Of a stretch of DNA of 64,000 nucleotides, positions 22,742 to 35,200 are shown in pieces. A program made the position numbers and the translations under genes. The notes beneath the pieces were generated by a model. The model was not told the DNA's origin. It ran no database searches and was given only the letters and a program-made list of their open reading frames with translations. The stretch is taken from assembly GCF_037975245.1 (NCBI RefSeq), contig NC_092576.1, forward strand, positions 27,603,611-27,667,610, read 5' to 3'. The DNA is from Apostichopus japonicus (taxonomy: Eukaryota; Echinodermata; Holothuroidea; Aspidochirotida; Stichopodidae). Within the stretch, counting starts at the first letter, position 1. The number at the start of each line of letters is the position of its first letter.

Positions 22742-25004
22742 TTGGTTTCTTGCAAATCATATTTCTAACAATTTTTAAGAACTGAAATCGTCTAAATTTA
22801 CTGTTCAGGTATTGTTAAGTCATACTTAAATATTAAGCTATTTCAAGAAGCAATATCTTTGTATAGCCTATGTTAACGTCTCTCAACGTTGGGTTTCTGA
22901 TACCTCTGTAGGGTTTCGTGAAAGGTTTTGAGGTTCTATGGATGAGTGGGGTTATTTTATGTAGGGTGGGGTTGGGGGAGGGATTGACTATACGTATGGA
23001 AAATTGGACTCCGTAAAGTCGAAAGGGTCAGTCAACACTTAGTGACTTGTTTGCTCCGTCAAAACAGTCCGTGGAATCGAGCAAGGCTTAGGATCTATAT
23101 GGCATATATGTTGTTATATTTAAATTGAATTGATATTACAAATTAAATATCTCGTGAAGGGATAGCAACGGTTTCATATATTCTATGATTAATATTAAGG
23201 TGAGTATGCAGTATCTGCAACACTATTCAATGTATTCCTTCTAGTTGAAAAAACTTATGTTTCTTAGCTTTGCCTTTTATTTTTGGTCATCTTAGCAAAT
23301 CAATGTGGATTGTAAATAATATACTTTTATAAAATTATTAATTACTTTAAAATACGCATAAATTCCATGCATCACGTTTCACGAATCAAGGATAGGTTTT
23401 ATTTACCAACAATGACACGCGACAAACACTTCACTGTTTTCATATAAGCATGTTGTGTAACTGGATTTTAAAAAGGTAATGTTAAATTAACCCTAAATTA
23501 ATACTTAAACTGTTAATATTTATTGATATAAACACAGTCGATTGTAAATGTAACCAAATCCCATGTTCTGTAGATATAAAGTATTTGAAATGATTAATCA
23601 GGCATCGTAATATTCAAAGAAATTCCAATTATATGCATGTTTCGTTTTATTATGATTAATAGGCGGTATCTGAAAGAGCAATCAATTTTAAGAGATAACA
23701 TCGACTTTATAATCCAAAAGAAAAACTAGAAAAAAATAGATAGGCTTTAAATTGATAGCCCCACATTCAAGATAGTTTATCAGACTAGTACATATTTTTG
23801 GATTTTATATTATACGATAACAGCTAATATTTAAAAAAAAATTATACAAATTATAAATTTTTCATCTGTTATTAATATGGCACAAATTCTTTATATTTCT
23901 TACGTAAGATATTTGTTACAAACCAATCTTTGCTTTAATATGTTATTTATTACACAGAATGCACACAATATAGTCTTTCATTTAATTGCGGTGTTTCAAT
24001 TTCTAGTTTATTACATGTTTATTACATTTAACATATAATTACTATATTTTGATGAAAAATATGTTGTGTAGCTCGTAAACATTATTCCGTGGTTGTTGTC
24101 ATTTAGAGTTCTCGTCCAAACGTCTCTCTTCTGTGAAAGGAATAGGACACATTCACGCACACGTGCGTGGATCCAGGGTGTATAAGGGTAAACAATTTTG
24201 CTCTTAGAGTACAACTCCACATCCCCTAGATAGATGTTGGCCCAGAGCCTCACCCCTCCGTTTTAAGATCGTGGATTTCCGCTATATGACCTATTCAGCT
24301 GACCACAAGATATAGCATTTGTAAATGAAAACTCTAAATAGGGCAGATGAAACCACAAATAATAAACATAACATTGTCGAAGTCCTACAGTACGGAACAG
24401 CATTCCCGAGAACGAGTTCCCGAAAGGAGGCGATTGTAACCCGTAATGCAGTTGTCAAGTAGTAGTGTTAAAGTATGTTGAAAGTAGTTCTTTCGAGATT
24501 CAGCTTTAGGAATCACAAATGAGTTGGTTAGCAGCATGATTGATCTCTAGAGTAAGGCAAATAATGTCACAAACAGAATGCTTTTTTTTTAAATCGTTAG
24601 AAAGTTGGTGTCACATTAGTTTCTGGAACTGCTTCCTCCTTCCAGAATAATCTCTTAATATATTCGAGTTGTTCGATGCAGTTGTTGTCTGAGCATTGTT
24701 TGTTCCCTCTAAAAGATTCAATGATGTGATGGACAAGGACCGTATATATTTGTATGCGGATAATAATACCGAAACCATTCACTAGTTAACAGAGATAACG
24801 AGATTTCAGTATAAAATTAGCATAAACTTTATACAAATATATATATTTTTCCTAATATATATCTATATATCATACTAATAAACAAATAAAGTTTTACCTT
24901 ATAAATAAATAAAATTTATATATTTTTTATATAAATATATATATATATAAAATCCCAATTTTAGGCCAAAAAGCTCGTGGAATCCGCCCGAGGCCCATTG
25001 TGCG
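22742..25004. other. Non-coding AT-rich stretch
   Basis: 3' flank of IL-17 and intergenic DNA. ctttaggaatcacaaatga at 24503-24521 also occurs near 475, so part of a dispersed repeat lies here. TA-rich tracts occur at 24836-24950. No gene is supported. Confidence 0.4.
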
Positions 25005-25024
25005 CCTCTTTAATCATTTATTTC

Positions 25025-26421
25025 GGCAATTGAAGAGGATGTAAAAACACAGACCTCTGCCCCAGACTTCCGCGACAATCTCAACAAAACTGAGAGACAG
25101 GCTATCCATGAACTCCGGAAGCGCGATGACATTTTCATCAAGCCAGCCGACAAGGGTTCTGCAATTGTCGCTATGGGCAAAAAAATTCTACAAAGAGGCA
25201 GCCAACAGACTACTCGGCAACCCCCAACACTACAAACTCCTGGATTCTGATCCTACTCAAGAAATTACTCAAAATGTGAAAAGAGTCATCCAAACGATAG
25301 TCTCTAACGGTTCCATTGACCGCAAATTTGGCCAAAACCTCCTTGAAAACGACTCAAAACCTGGTCGCTTTTATTTTTTGCCTAAAATTCACAAAGAAGG
25401 CAATCCCTGGAGGCCCATAATATCGGGTAATGGTACAGTGACTGAAATTTTTTTCAAAATTCGTGGATCTTCTCATCCAACCTCTTGTTTCGACCCTACT
25501 GTCCTATGTGCAGGACACTACGGATTTCATCCGGAAAATTGGGGAAATAAAAAATCTTCCCTATCAACTCTGTTAGTTACCTTGGATGTGTCTTCGTTAT
25601 ACACAAATATCCCTAACGAAGAAGGCATTTCGGCCTGCACAAAAGCATTCAAACCGAAACGTGGCAAAACCCCCACGAAGAAAGAATTGACCGAATTGAT
25701 GCAACTTATCTTGACCAGCAATAATCTGGTATTTGGCAACAAACACTACCTCCAAATTCATGGCACCGCAATGGGTACCAAAATGACACCGTCTTTTGCC
25801 AACATCTTTATGGGAAACCTCGAGAAAGAATTTCTATCTCGACAAAACTTGAAACCACACACGTGGTTACGTTTCATTGACGATATCTTTATGATATTGA
25901 CCCATGGTGAGGCAAATCGAAAACACTTCATTGATGATATAAACTCGTTTCATCACACTATCAAATTTACTGCTGATTTTTCTGGACATGGCGTTCACTT
26001 CCTGGACACCACCGTGACCCTGTTAAATGATTCACTCAAAACAGACTTGTTCAATAAACTCACGAACAAGCACAACTACCGCTTACCAAGCAGTTGCCAT
26101 CCACGTCACTGTACCAGAAATATTCCGTACAGTCAAGCATTGCGCATTCGACGCATTTGCTCCTCTGAAGTCGATTTTGATTCACGCACTAAAGAACTGT
26201 CACAACACCTCCTAAACAGACAGTATTTTCGGGGTACTATTGAAAATGCCATCAAAAAGGCTAAAGGCAAACCCCGTACCGAAACATTGACGTACAAAAC
26301 TTGTCAAATCAGTTCCAAAAGGGTACCATTGGTTACTGAATTCCACCCTGGTCTCCCACCACTGGCTAATATCATTCAGAAGAATTTTCACCTACTTCAA
26401 GGCACCGAACGACTGAAATAA
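25025..26421 (+). pseudogene. Penelope-like reverse transcriptase
   Basis: True coding sequence starts upstream of the ATG at 25108, in another frame: HELRKRDDIFIKPADKGSAI is followed by a frameshift in the run of A at about 25179. It then continues as FYKEAANRLLGNP, FYFLPKIHKEGNPWRPI, LDVSSLYTNIPNEEG, the IHGTAMGTKMTPSFANIFMG block and LRFIDDIFM with the catalytic aspartates. VHFLDTTVTL follows. The frame stays open for about 410 residues from the shift to the stop at 26421. The first 25 codons of the ATG-initiated frame are therefore not native. This polymerase copies RNA into DNA during transposition. Confidence 0.92.
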
Positions 26422-27008
26422 GTTTTCCCAGAATTACCTGTCATCGCTTTTAAAAAAAACCCAGCAACCTACGGATATCTTAGTTCGGGCATCCTTTCGG
26501 GATGAGACCCCATAAGGGGAAAGCAAAACAGAAACTACAGGATCATCGCCCTGTACACAAAATTGCAAAACGTGCTTCCTTGTCGATTCGACCGGGGCCT
26601 TTCAGAGCAACCAAACCAAACACACGTTCCAAATTCGGCACAAAATTAACTGCCGATCCAAAAATGTAATTTACCTCATCTACTGCAATATTTGTAACTT
26701 ACAATACATTGGAGAGTCAAAAAACACTCTTAGAATGAGAATGACACAACATAGATCTGCGATCAAAACAAAAAAGATCAACCAACCTGTTTCAAATCAC
26801 TTCAATCTTCAAAATCATTTAATTGAGAATTTGCGTGTTATTGCCATTGACCAGAACGATTTTTGGACAGATAAATCTAGAAAGGAAAAGAAAATTTTGG
26901 GAACTAAACCTTAAGACCACGGCACCATTCGGTTTAAACATCACAAACGATTTGCTGTCCCAGATAAACCAAAACAATTCCTTTGCAATTACGACGGAAT
27001 CGGATTAA
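26422..27008 (+). pseudogene. Penelope-like GIY-YIG endonuclease region
   Basis: After the stop, decayed linker sequence reads FPELPVIAFKKNP, then in another frame TDILVRASFRDETP. A Cys-rich lead-in (CTQNCKTC) and NVIYLIYCNICNLQYIGES follow at about 26665-26720; this is the GIY-YIG core in the Penelope variant, then RMRMTQHRSAI and PVSNHFNLQNH. A further frameshift near 26880 precedes the WELNLKTTAPFGLN end motif, and the stop is at 27006-27008. The domain nicks target DNA in active elements. Confidence 0.88.
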
Positions 27009-27309
27009 AATAATCCCACGCGCATTAAAATAATCCAAATTTCTAAAACTTCTGCTCAATTCAGCAGAAATCAGTAAGTCGCTTTGCCTTTACAACCATG
27101 CCGTCAATCTTCTCTATAAAATAGTTTCAATTCCTGCTACTCCTTGTCACTTTCGGTGATCATGCACTGAAGAAGAGCTAGTTTTGCTCGAAAGCTCTGC
27201 AAAAACCAAACATTGGCTGTTTTACTTCCAATTGAATCATCGTATCTCACTCGAGATCCAGCCTTTCTCTGAATGCAGCATAGCTGTTTAACAGTTTTCC
27301 CGTTATTCC

Positions 27310-27500
27310 TATATACATATATATATATAGACATATATATATATATTGGCTATATATATACGCTGTATATATATGCTGTATATATATATAGGCTACATAT
27401 ATAGGCTACATATGTAGGCTATATAAGTATATGTATAATTATATATTTATAGTTATTAGTATACAGAATATACTAATATAACATATGGATATATTATATG
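27310..27500. repeat. TA-rich degenerate minisatellite
   Basis: Repeats of tatatata with ggctatatat, ctgtatatat and ggctacatat variants, immediately after the Penelope-like element. Confidence 0.85.
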
Positions 27501-28480
27501 GATATCCATAAACTGTATAGTTTCAAAGGTGATTGGAGGACACGAACATCCGCTTACCTCAGTTTTGTATCTTTTCTTTTACGTAGACCTGAGATGTCCA
27601 TCGCTGCTATGTACACTGTGTTGTGGGTATTGACCGTAGCTGTATGTATTGGCTGAACAATAGTGTCTAATTTACCGACGGTACCAAGCTGTGTGTGTAT
27701 TTGCTGGCATCGAAGGTGGTGTCTAACACTTCTGTTACACCTCATTCGAAACTAGGTCAGATTACTGGCATGATACGTTTCTTTGTGCGCGAGTCTTCAC
27801 ACCCTTTAAATGTTCTAATGGAATTAACGTATGTATTAGAGTGACTATTGGCACAAGAATCAGTGTTGTCACAATTTGTTCTACTCCTGGGATACATTAC
27901 TGTCGTGTTCATTTGAAACCTCGATTCTATTCTGCGTCAGTTTCATCTCCTTTTTTCCCCGTTTTGTCTGTCCTTGAGGTTTCCCTTGTAGTGTTTGTGA
28001 TGTTTACACGAAGGATTAAGTGAGATTTGGGTAGATTCGTAAAGAGGTTTATTCGGTGACGTACAGGTTAGATGGCAATCTCAAGATAGCTGCTTTTTGT
28101 TTACATACATAAAGAGGACAGTTTTCAAATTTACAGTGACAGGAGAATACAAGCTCATTCATACAGTTATCATCTGTACTTCGTGATATAATGAAAGACA
28201 TTACAGTGTTTTCTCGCTAAACTTATTTCACTGTCAAATTCTTATTTTCGGGTCCCTTCCTTCTATATAGCATATATGGCCACGGCCATTTAAACCCACT
28301 TGTACAACGCAGGCTAATTTCATTGATGATTAACTCATTAGTGATTGCACATCCTTTTCAACTAAAAATGAGATTTCTATCGTGCTGCTGTTATCTGAGA
28401 GCTGCTTGGCTTTCCTTAGCTTGAACTTTCACTCGTCTAAGGATCTGGGATACGGTTTTGTGTTTGTGAAAATTGAATTT
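27501..28480. other. Stretch with one possible minus-strand exon
   Basis: On the minus strand an open frame (27745-27554) ends beside a good donor-like signal (aaactgag followed by gtaagc, near 27559). It has no recognisable domain, and I found no partner exon. The plus-strand frame at 27841-28023 is hydrophobic near its end but has no further support. Confidence 0.25.
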
Positions 28481-28519
28481 CAACGTTGGCACATTGCGCA
28501 ACCGTACAGCTTTGGATAG

Positions 28520-28700
28520 TATTGCTTGTGTCAAATTATCTAATGGTATATATTTGTTTGGACCGATCCGATAAAGACAAAGGATAACAAGCGGTCAAAA
28601 ATGGAAAATCGACAATTCATGGAGTTAATTGTCTACGATCCACGACGTCAAATGTGATGGTCACTTGAGAGTATAAGAGGTCAAAACTGGAAAACTTGTT
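28520..28700 (+). pseudogene. Decayed copy of the 45.0-45.2 kb frame
   Basis: Starting with tgtgtcaaatt and continuing through atatttgtttgga-ccgatccga, attgtctacg-tcca and cacttgagagtata, this stretch aligns with 45019-45178. The 45-kb copy is open (WRDPTKQDKVL, LLASIVYGRLQKYDIHLRV), while this one has stops and frameshifts. It is a degenerate duplicate of whatever that frame is. Confidence 0.55.
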
Positions 28701-29189
28701 TCCGTGATACTCCCTGAAGAATCGTGGTGAAAGTTACATGCAAATTTGTACTTTGCGTTTCGAGATATTTATAGGTGAAATAGTCAGTTTGTGAGGAAAC
28801 AGGGGTGATGTCATAGTTCCACACTGACAGCAAATTATTTCATCGTTCCTTATTTTCTTTTCACTTTACTGTTTAACATTTTCCCTTAGGGAATGTTGAA
28901 TTGAATTGAATTTGCTACATTCCATTATTTTACATTTTGAATGAAGATAAATATAGATGGTATCAAATACAGTAAGCAGAAAATATAGAGTATTGAAATA
29001 ATATATATGTGAGATGGAAGTAGAGGAACCAGAAATAAGTGGATACTTTTCTGGTCTGGTCCCTTTGTAACAAAGAAAGTGCAAAGTACAACACCCACCC
29101 CACCACCCCCCTCCCCCAAAAAACCAACAAAGTCAAAATCTTATGACAAGAGAAAGAAAAATAAATAAGAGAAAAAACAGGAAGTACAA

Positions 29190-29465
29190 CTAATATGGAT
29201 TGCTTTGCAGTAGGTATTGATTTAGTTTTTGCTTAAAAGTATTGAGTGTTGGAGAAATTTTAATGACATTATTAAGAGAATTCCATAAGGGTACACCTGT
29301 GCTACGAATTTGAGAATGGTTAGGACTAGTTCTAGAGTAAGGATGCTGTAGCATATTCATCGAACGAGTGTTATAAGTGTGATAACTAGAATTGCAAGTA
29401 TGTGGGAGTGGGTGGGAGAAGACCATGATGAAATTTGTACATAAATATCCCTAGTTGGTACTTGT
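29190..29465 (-). pseudogene. Non-LTR retrotransposon C-terminal fragment
   Basis: On the minus strand the sequence reads IFMYKFHHGLLP, then after a frameshift YHTYNTRSMNML, STGVPLWNSLNNVIK and FKQKLNQYLL to a stop. This order (MYK-LLP, YNTR, PLWNSL, FK-LLL) is the C-terminal tail of LINE ORF2 proteins. The piece is short and not assignable to a clade. Confidence 0.75.
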
Positions 29466-32147
29466 ACAAATCATATAAAGAAGTTCATTAAAGAACACAT
29501 CCGATGACTTTACTGCATTCCCATATGTTGTTAATACATACATATTTTGTAGAAAATTGGATGATGATTTAGAAGAAGATAAAAAAACTTATCACCGTGC
29601 ATCTTTCATATCACACCTGTTAGAGTTCACCGTTGGTACTAAATATTTGAAACTTCAATTCTTGTTCACTCGTAATCTATACTAAACTAAGTTAGCCTTA
29701 ACTTAAACTTAAAAAATATAAAGAAAATTTCCCTGATTGTCCTTCTACAAGCTGCCTTTTCTTTTCTGATCATATCATGATTGCTTGAGGTCAAACCACA
29801 AAATTCAAATTTTCGATTATGACATAATTATCTGAATAAGTAAATTCGATTTACTGTTCAATGAGCAAAACCGTGAAGGGTAGCAATGCACATGATGAAT
29901 TGACACCCGTTTTTTTTTGTAATGAAAGTGCTTTATTTGGAAACATTTTATTTCTGTATTATGGACGTTATCTTATTTTTCCTTTCATTTCCCCCAAAGT
30001 TGAAAGTCCAAACCGCCACACTTGGTCTCTAACTTTGAACATTACAATAACAACAATAAAAATGCGGAATCATTAAATCAATGCATTTAAATTTTCTTGT
30101 CTTGTCAAAAGAATCAGATATTAAACGATAATAATAAAAGATACATACAAAGCGTTAATATCTGGTAATAGCCATACCCTTTACAATCACCAAGACTGAA
30201 ATGTTCAGCAGTCTTCAATATTAAAACAAAGTCCAATTCACTTTTTAGCTCACATGGGTGACATGATTGAAACGTAGAGTTAGGTTATGGTGGCATAAGC
30301 AAAAATGTCTGGAAGTTCACAAGCGTTCAGTCTGTCCCACCGCACAATGGATTCACTGGGTACATCTTTGTTTCTATTACTTGAAAAAGTTTCAAGACTA
30401 CCCACCTTACTTGCCTTTTTATTGTTAAAGCAAGAAAAAATGTGTAAATGTGGAGATATTTAATGATTATTTTCGGACTTTGATCACAAATGACCTTTGA
30501 CTCCCTTAGATATAAATTATTATTGTACTCTAGAAAAGAGAATTTCATATTGGGTATCAAGTTTAAGCGAGCTTTACTTTTGCCATTATCGTATTTACAA
30601 TGTTTCAGAACTTGACACTTGTTAAGAGAAAAGGTTAGTCCTTCCTGTGAGTTGCGATATGATAAAGAAGCATAATGAGCTTAATGTACAGTTAAGTATT
30701 CTCATTCAATGTGCTAAACTTATGAGGTTTCTTGGTTGGAGATTTGATGAAAGTAGCGGAAATTTTTTGCAACGAATAAACATTGTCCAGCCGTTGAGAT
30801 AAATTAAAGCTATTTGAGAATGTGACTTTCGGCATATCTTACTTATATGAAAAGGTGTTGCGATTTATACCCCTGTACTCCATAAATAACATTAAAAGTT
30901 TTAGAATGTTGAGAAAATGTAGAGTGTGAAAGCAAGATACTATGCCCCAAGTTCATATCTAAGTGAAGAAACAATCCTATTATCAAATTGTTGTTGTAAA
31001 GGATACATACCCGGGTGGAATTTCACAAGTTATTTTTGGCTACTCGTTCTTCCCCTGAAAAGAACCGAATTTCAACACCAAGGAATTCCCGGCTAATATA
31101 ACACATTCAGTTTGCTTACAAAGGCTTTATAGTCCTATTCAATACAACGAATTAACTGAACCGTTAACTGTACCTGCCTTCAAGTTCACGGCTTTATTGT
31201 TGAACTCGATGCTGTGCATTCATTGACAATGCAACTTTTCGCTTCAATTGAGTCTGTAGTCGTTGGCGTATTTCAGTATTGTACGACACTCCCGTCTGGG
31301 CGTGTATTACTTCTCAGGGGCATTAATAACCATGTAATGTACAAGTTATCGTTCTCGAGCTGATATACCCTTTTACACAGTATTTATACTGTTGTTCTCG
31401 CAAACAAGTCTTATCAGAAGTAAAGTGTAACATTGGCAATTCCGAGAACTTTCAGGTTTCTTAAAATTTTCGAAAACTCAATTAATACAATTTAATAATA
31501 CAATTAATACAACATAATAATACAATTAATACAATATAGATATATAAACAGACAAACAGACATACATATAGATAGATAGTTAACTACAGCATAGCTATTT
31601 CTCTCTATATATGTTGCTGTTGAGTAAGTCTTCGAAACATGTATAACATTAACAAAATTTATGATAATATATACGATAACTAAGGGTATGTATCAAGTCT
31701 TCCAAAGTCGGCGTCTTTTATTGTGGTGCTTAAGGAACATATAATAATGTTTTCAGTTCCCAAAAAAATTCAGAAAAGGTTCCATGCATTCGAGAGATAT
31801 GTTAATCAGTATAGTCGTGAACCACCATGGTATTGAACAAGGTATCGTGTGGTTACCATAGTAAATAAAACACTGCCGTGACCGTTTTGCTCTGTACGCT
31901 ACGATGGCATGGGTGGACGTACGATCTCAGATACACTGGACACTAGTTAACGTAAAAGTGCCACATAGCTCTCACCTTCAAAGACACTAATTCACAGTTC
32001 CGCAAACGGGTCCCTATCTCGTAATCCTTAGGTCTCTTGGTTAGGGTATTTACATTGAAACTTTTTTAATCCCTTTGGCAACGTTAACTTCAGTCTGCTT
32101 TTATGTAACAAAACAGGAATATCACATATGGCGACTGCCCACCTCAC
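29466..32147. other. Non-coding stretch and 3' flank of the Death-domain gene
   Basis: 30530-30860 matches 45605-45815 (same blocks in the same order), the second part of the 28.5/45 kb duplication. Near 31480-31560 an aatacaattaatacaa unit is repeated. A candidate polyadenylation signal for the minus-strand gene (AATAAA read from 31722 to 31717) lies about 430 bases past its stop codon. No other gene is seen. Confidence 0.45.
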
Positions 32148-32252
32148 TCAAGCTTCGCTATATGGATTTTCAATTGTTAACACGTCACGCATATCTTTTA
32201 ACAGCAAAGTCGATTCTTCTAGATGGAGCTTCAACAATGCATCAACGAGTAC
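32148..32252 (-). CDS. Death-domain gene, last exon
   Basis: 105 bases read VLVDALLKLHLEESTLLLKD and on to NPYSEA and a TGA. The acceptor is cgttgaag at the high end. It starts in phase 0, matching the donor of the previous exon, and supplies the fifth and sixth helices of the Death domain. It is too short to appear as a stand-alone frame. Confidence 0.78.
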   Translation of the reverse strand, partial: VLVDALLKLHLEESTLLLKDMRDVLTIENPYSEA

Positions 32253-35200
32253 CTTCAACGAAACAAAATGAGTGAAACCATATGAAAGCAAATGAACCAA
32301 TGTTACTTACTTTCAGATTCATTTTAAAAGGAACGACATTGAACATCATATTTAACGAAATAATTCTGTAAAGTGTTTACGCATGGGAAAGGGGAATAAG
32401 GAGGATTTTGTGACGTCTAGTGTTTAAATAGGTTTGTGTAGCCATTGCCTCCATTTGATTTGTTATATTATTGTAGAAGTTCCATACGTAATACGAGTAG
32501 AATTCTGTAATCTCTTGAACTTACCTCGACAGTTGCTCCTCTTCCACTTCTCTTATGCCAAAGATCCAACAGGTTTGTCGTTTTATCCATAACGCTGCCG
32601 GGCCTCTCTTCGATCTCAAGCCGCAAGTTTTTTGGAACTTGTAGAAGTTTGCCAAACTCATCCCGTTTTTCATCCACCAAGTGCTCTGCTATGCAGTGGT
32701 GTAAGGCTGGCATTGGACTGTACTGTAAAAGTGGTTAAGAATTGATGTTCTACTTTTAGTCTCCCACTTTTAATAGACACAAACAGTGCCAAGTGAACTG
32801 ATCTGTGATATTAGTAAGTCGTTTGTAGATTGCAAGGAGTCACACAGTACTTAATTTGACAGCCTAACGATGCTACAGCTTATATTATCCAACACCTTTT
32901 GTTGGCTATCTGGAGAATTTTCTTTTGCACCAATTCTTCATCCCGAGATTGAGTCACCTAACCTGTCAACTTATTTTTTCCAAAAACTGTAGTTTCCTGT
33001 TTTGGGTGACAAGGTTGGTTCGAACTAAGTGACAGAATCAACACAATCAAATGTCACAAATATTGCATACACAAGCAATAAGAATAATTTAGATCAATTG
33101 GTCAGAAGGATCTGGCTCGTCTGGCTCGTGAAGTTTAAGAACTTACACCAATTGTATTCTGTAGCGTATTACCTATACACGGCTTCACATTAACAAAAAT
33201 ACCAAGGAATATTTTTAAGGTCCGTAGCAATTAGTTATAGTGAGACTAAGAATATGTTCGTACATACTCACGTGTTCATATCGAGCGATTTGGGATTGCT
33301 GATAAAAACAATACACAAACAGATTTAATTAATGAAATTGCTCTCAAGAATTATATAAACTGACGGGGCTTTAGTCAATGACATGAATGATGTAATCTAA
33401 CTGAAGGTTCAGCATGTTTTAAAAAGTAGTTGGTACTTGTACTGTTTTAAGTAGCTACTTTTCTGCTATTACTTCACGCACTGACAAAGTGGCTCTCGAA
33501 AAGACGATATTGTTATACTGTGATATCTCACAAACTATACTTTGCATTGTGTTAGATTAACTGAGATATTGAGCGATATTTAGACAAATGATGAAATTTG
33601 GTTTACACAAACAATGGTTTCATGTATCAAGTATGAATACCAGGTAATTAAAATGAAGAATGTAGTTAGGTTCGTTCCCCGTCAATCCTGGTGTCAGATT
33701 AACTGAAATATTAAGCGATATGAAGACAAATGATGAAACACAGTTTGGTTTAAACACACTATGGTTTCATGAAGCAAGTATGAATACCAGGTCATTTAAA
33801 TCAAGAAGGTGGTTAGGTTTGTTTCCCACGTTAATGTAATGGTGTCAGATTAACTGAGATACTAAGCGATATTTAGACATATGCTCACATGGGTTAAACA
33901 AACATGTTAATTTGTCGAGCAAAGGTTTAATTACGGTCAAATCATGAGAAACTCATTAAATATATTTATTTCTTAATTAAATTACCACAAAATCTCGAGA
34001 ATTTCTTCAGAAGAAGCGAAACGTACCCATTAAGTAGGTAAAGATAAACAGTTACTGGGTTATGTCTTTCACCCCCACTCCCACATCATGTATTAAAATC
34101 AGGAATATTGGTACGGCTGTGCGAAAACTATTACACTTAACAATTAAATTTAGAGAGGACATCCTCGTAATATCCGTATTCCATGAGTATATCTTACCAG
34201 ACTTTCGTCTCCTCCATCTTCGGCATTCTCACTAGGTTGATGGTCAACTTCTTCCACTAACTGTGTGTGTAAATTTATTATGATGTGTGGAACAGTGAGG
34301 AATAGCATTTCAATCAATGAGCGACAGTCATCTACCAGTTAGTTTTATAAACGGTGGCATCTCTGGGTTATCTAAAATACTGTCCATCCTATTTGTTTTC
34401 AAGTCGGCTTGATCATATACGAAATACATCAGTATAATAAATGCATTGTAACGAATTCTTCAAAGTACATTCAATTTGGTTTTCTGTATAGAAACGTGAA
34501 GTGAAAAGGAGATTTATTTTAATAACTCCCAGATATTAACATTATGATGATCCATTTATTTATGAAGAGTAAATGCAGTATTTTTCGTTGCTTAACAAAA
34601 ATTGTCGATATGATACACCAAACATTTAACTAACTACTGCTCGAAATATTTTTTAAACAAAGAATGAATGTTTTTTCCGCAACAAAATCTAATGAGATGT
34701 CATAGTTTGATATACTTGAAAAGCTCTTTTGTAAATTACCAACAACATGCATTCCAACATATAGCAGGCCTATCCTTATTTGTAACTGAGATTTATTGAA
34801 AAGGGAAAACGATTAGCAGAAATTCCCTACCTCGCTGTAGGCGCCTTCTGTTAAATGGATTGGTTCATACGAAGTGCTCCTATGGGTTGGGACAGGTCTT
34901 TTATTCTCCTTACAATAAGAAGAGATATTATTGAAAGTTATCAACATTGTACTGTTCATGTACTTGTTTGTTAAGTTTGTTCTCACAGCAACTTATTTTA
35001 TATAATTAAACCAAAAAAATCATTTGACGAGCAAAGAAAAAATATTATGATGTGTGGAACATCGAGGAATAGCAATTCAATCAATGAGCGACAGTCATCC
35101 AGCAATAAATTAGTACCCATCAAATGGGTCAAGACAGACCGGTACTGTGTTACCACACAAAACACACACACCCATATTATGATATTCCAATTATTTATTA

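Larger units (their letters stand above)
25005..27235 (+). mobile_element. Penelope-like retroelement, nearly full length, decayed
   Basis: The element contains a Penelope-type reverse transcriptase followed by a GIY-YIG endonuclease region in the usual order and ends near a hairpin-forming motif (ctgaagaagagc, loop, gctcgaaagctc, at about 27164-27196). Total length is about 2.2 kb, short of a complete element because the N-terminus is truncated before about 25020. At least four frame breaks separate the coding blocks, so the copy is inactive. The 5' limit is uncertain. Confidence 0.85.

Noticed and set aside
26027-26215. Second plus-strand frame inside the Penelope-like reverse transcriptase
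   Set aside because: An alternate-frame shadow of the long reverse transcriptase reading.
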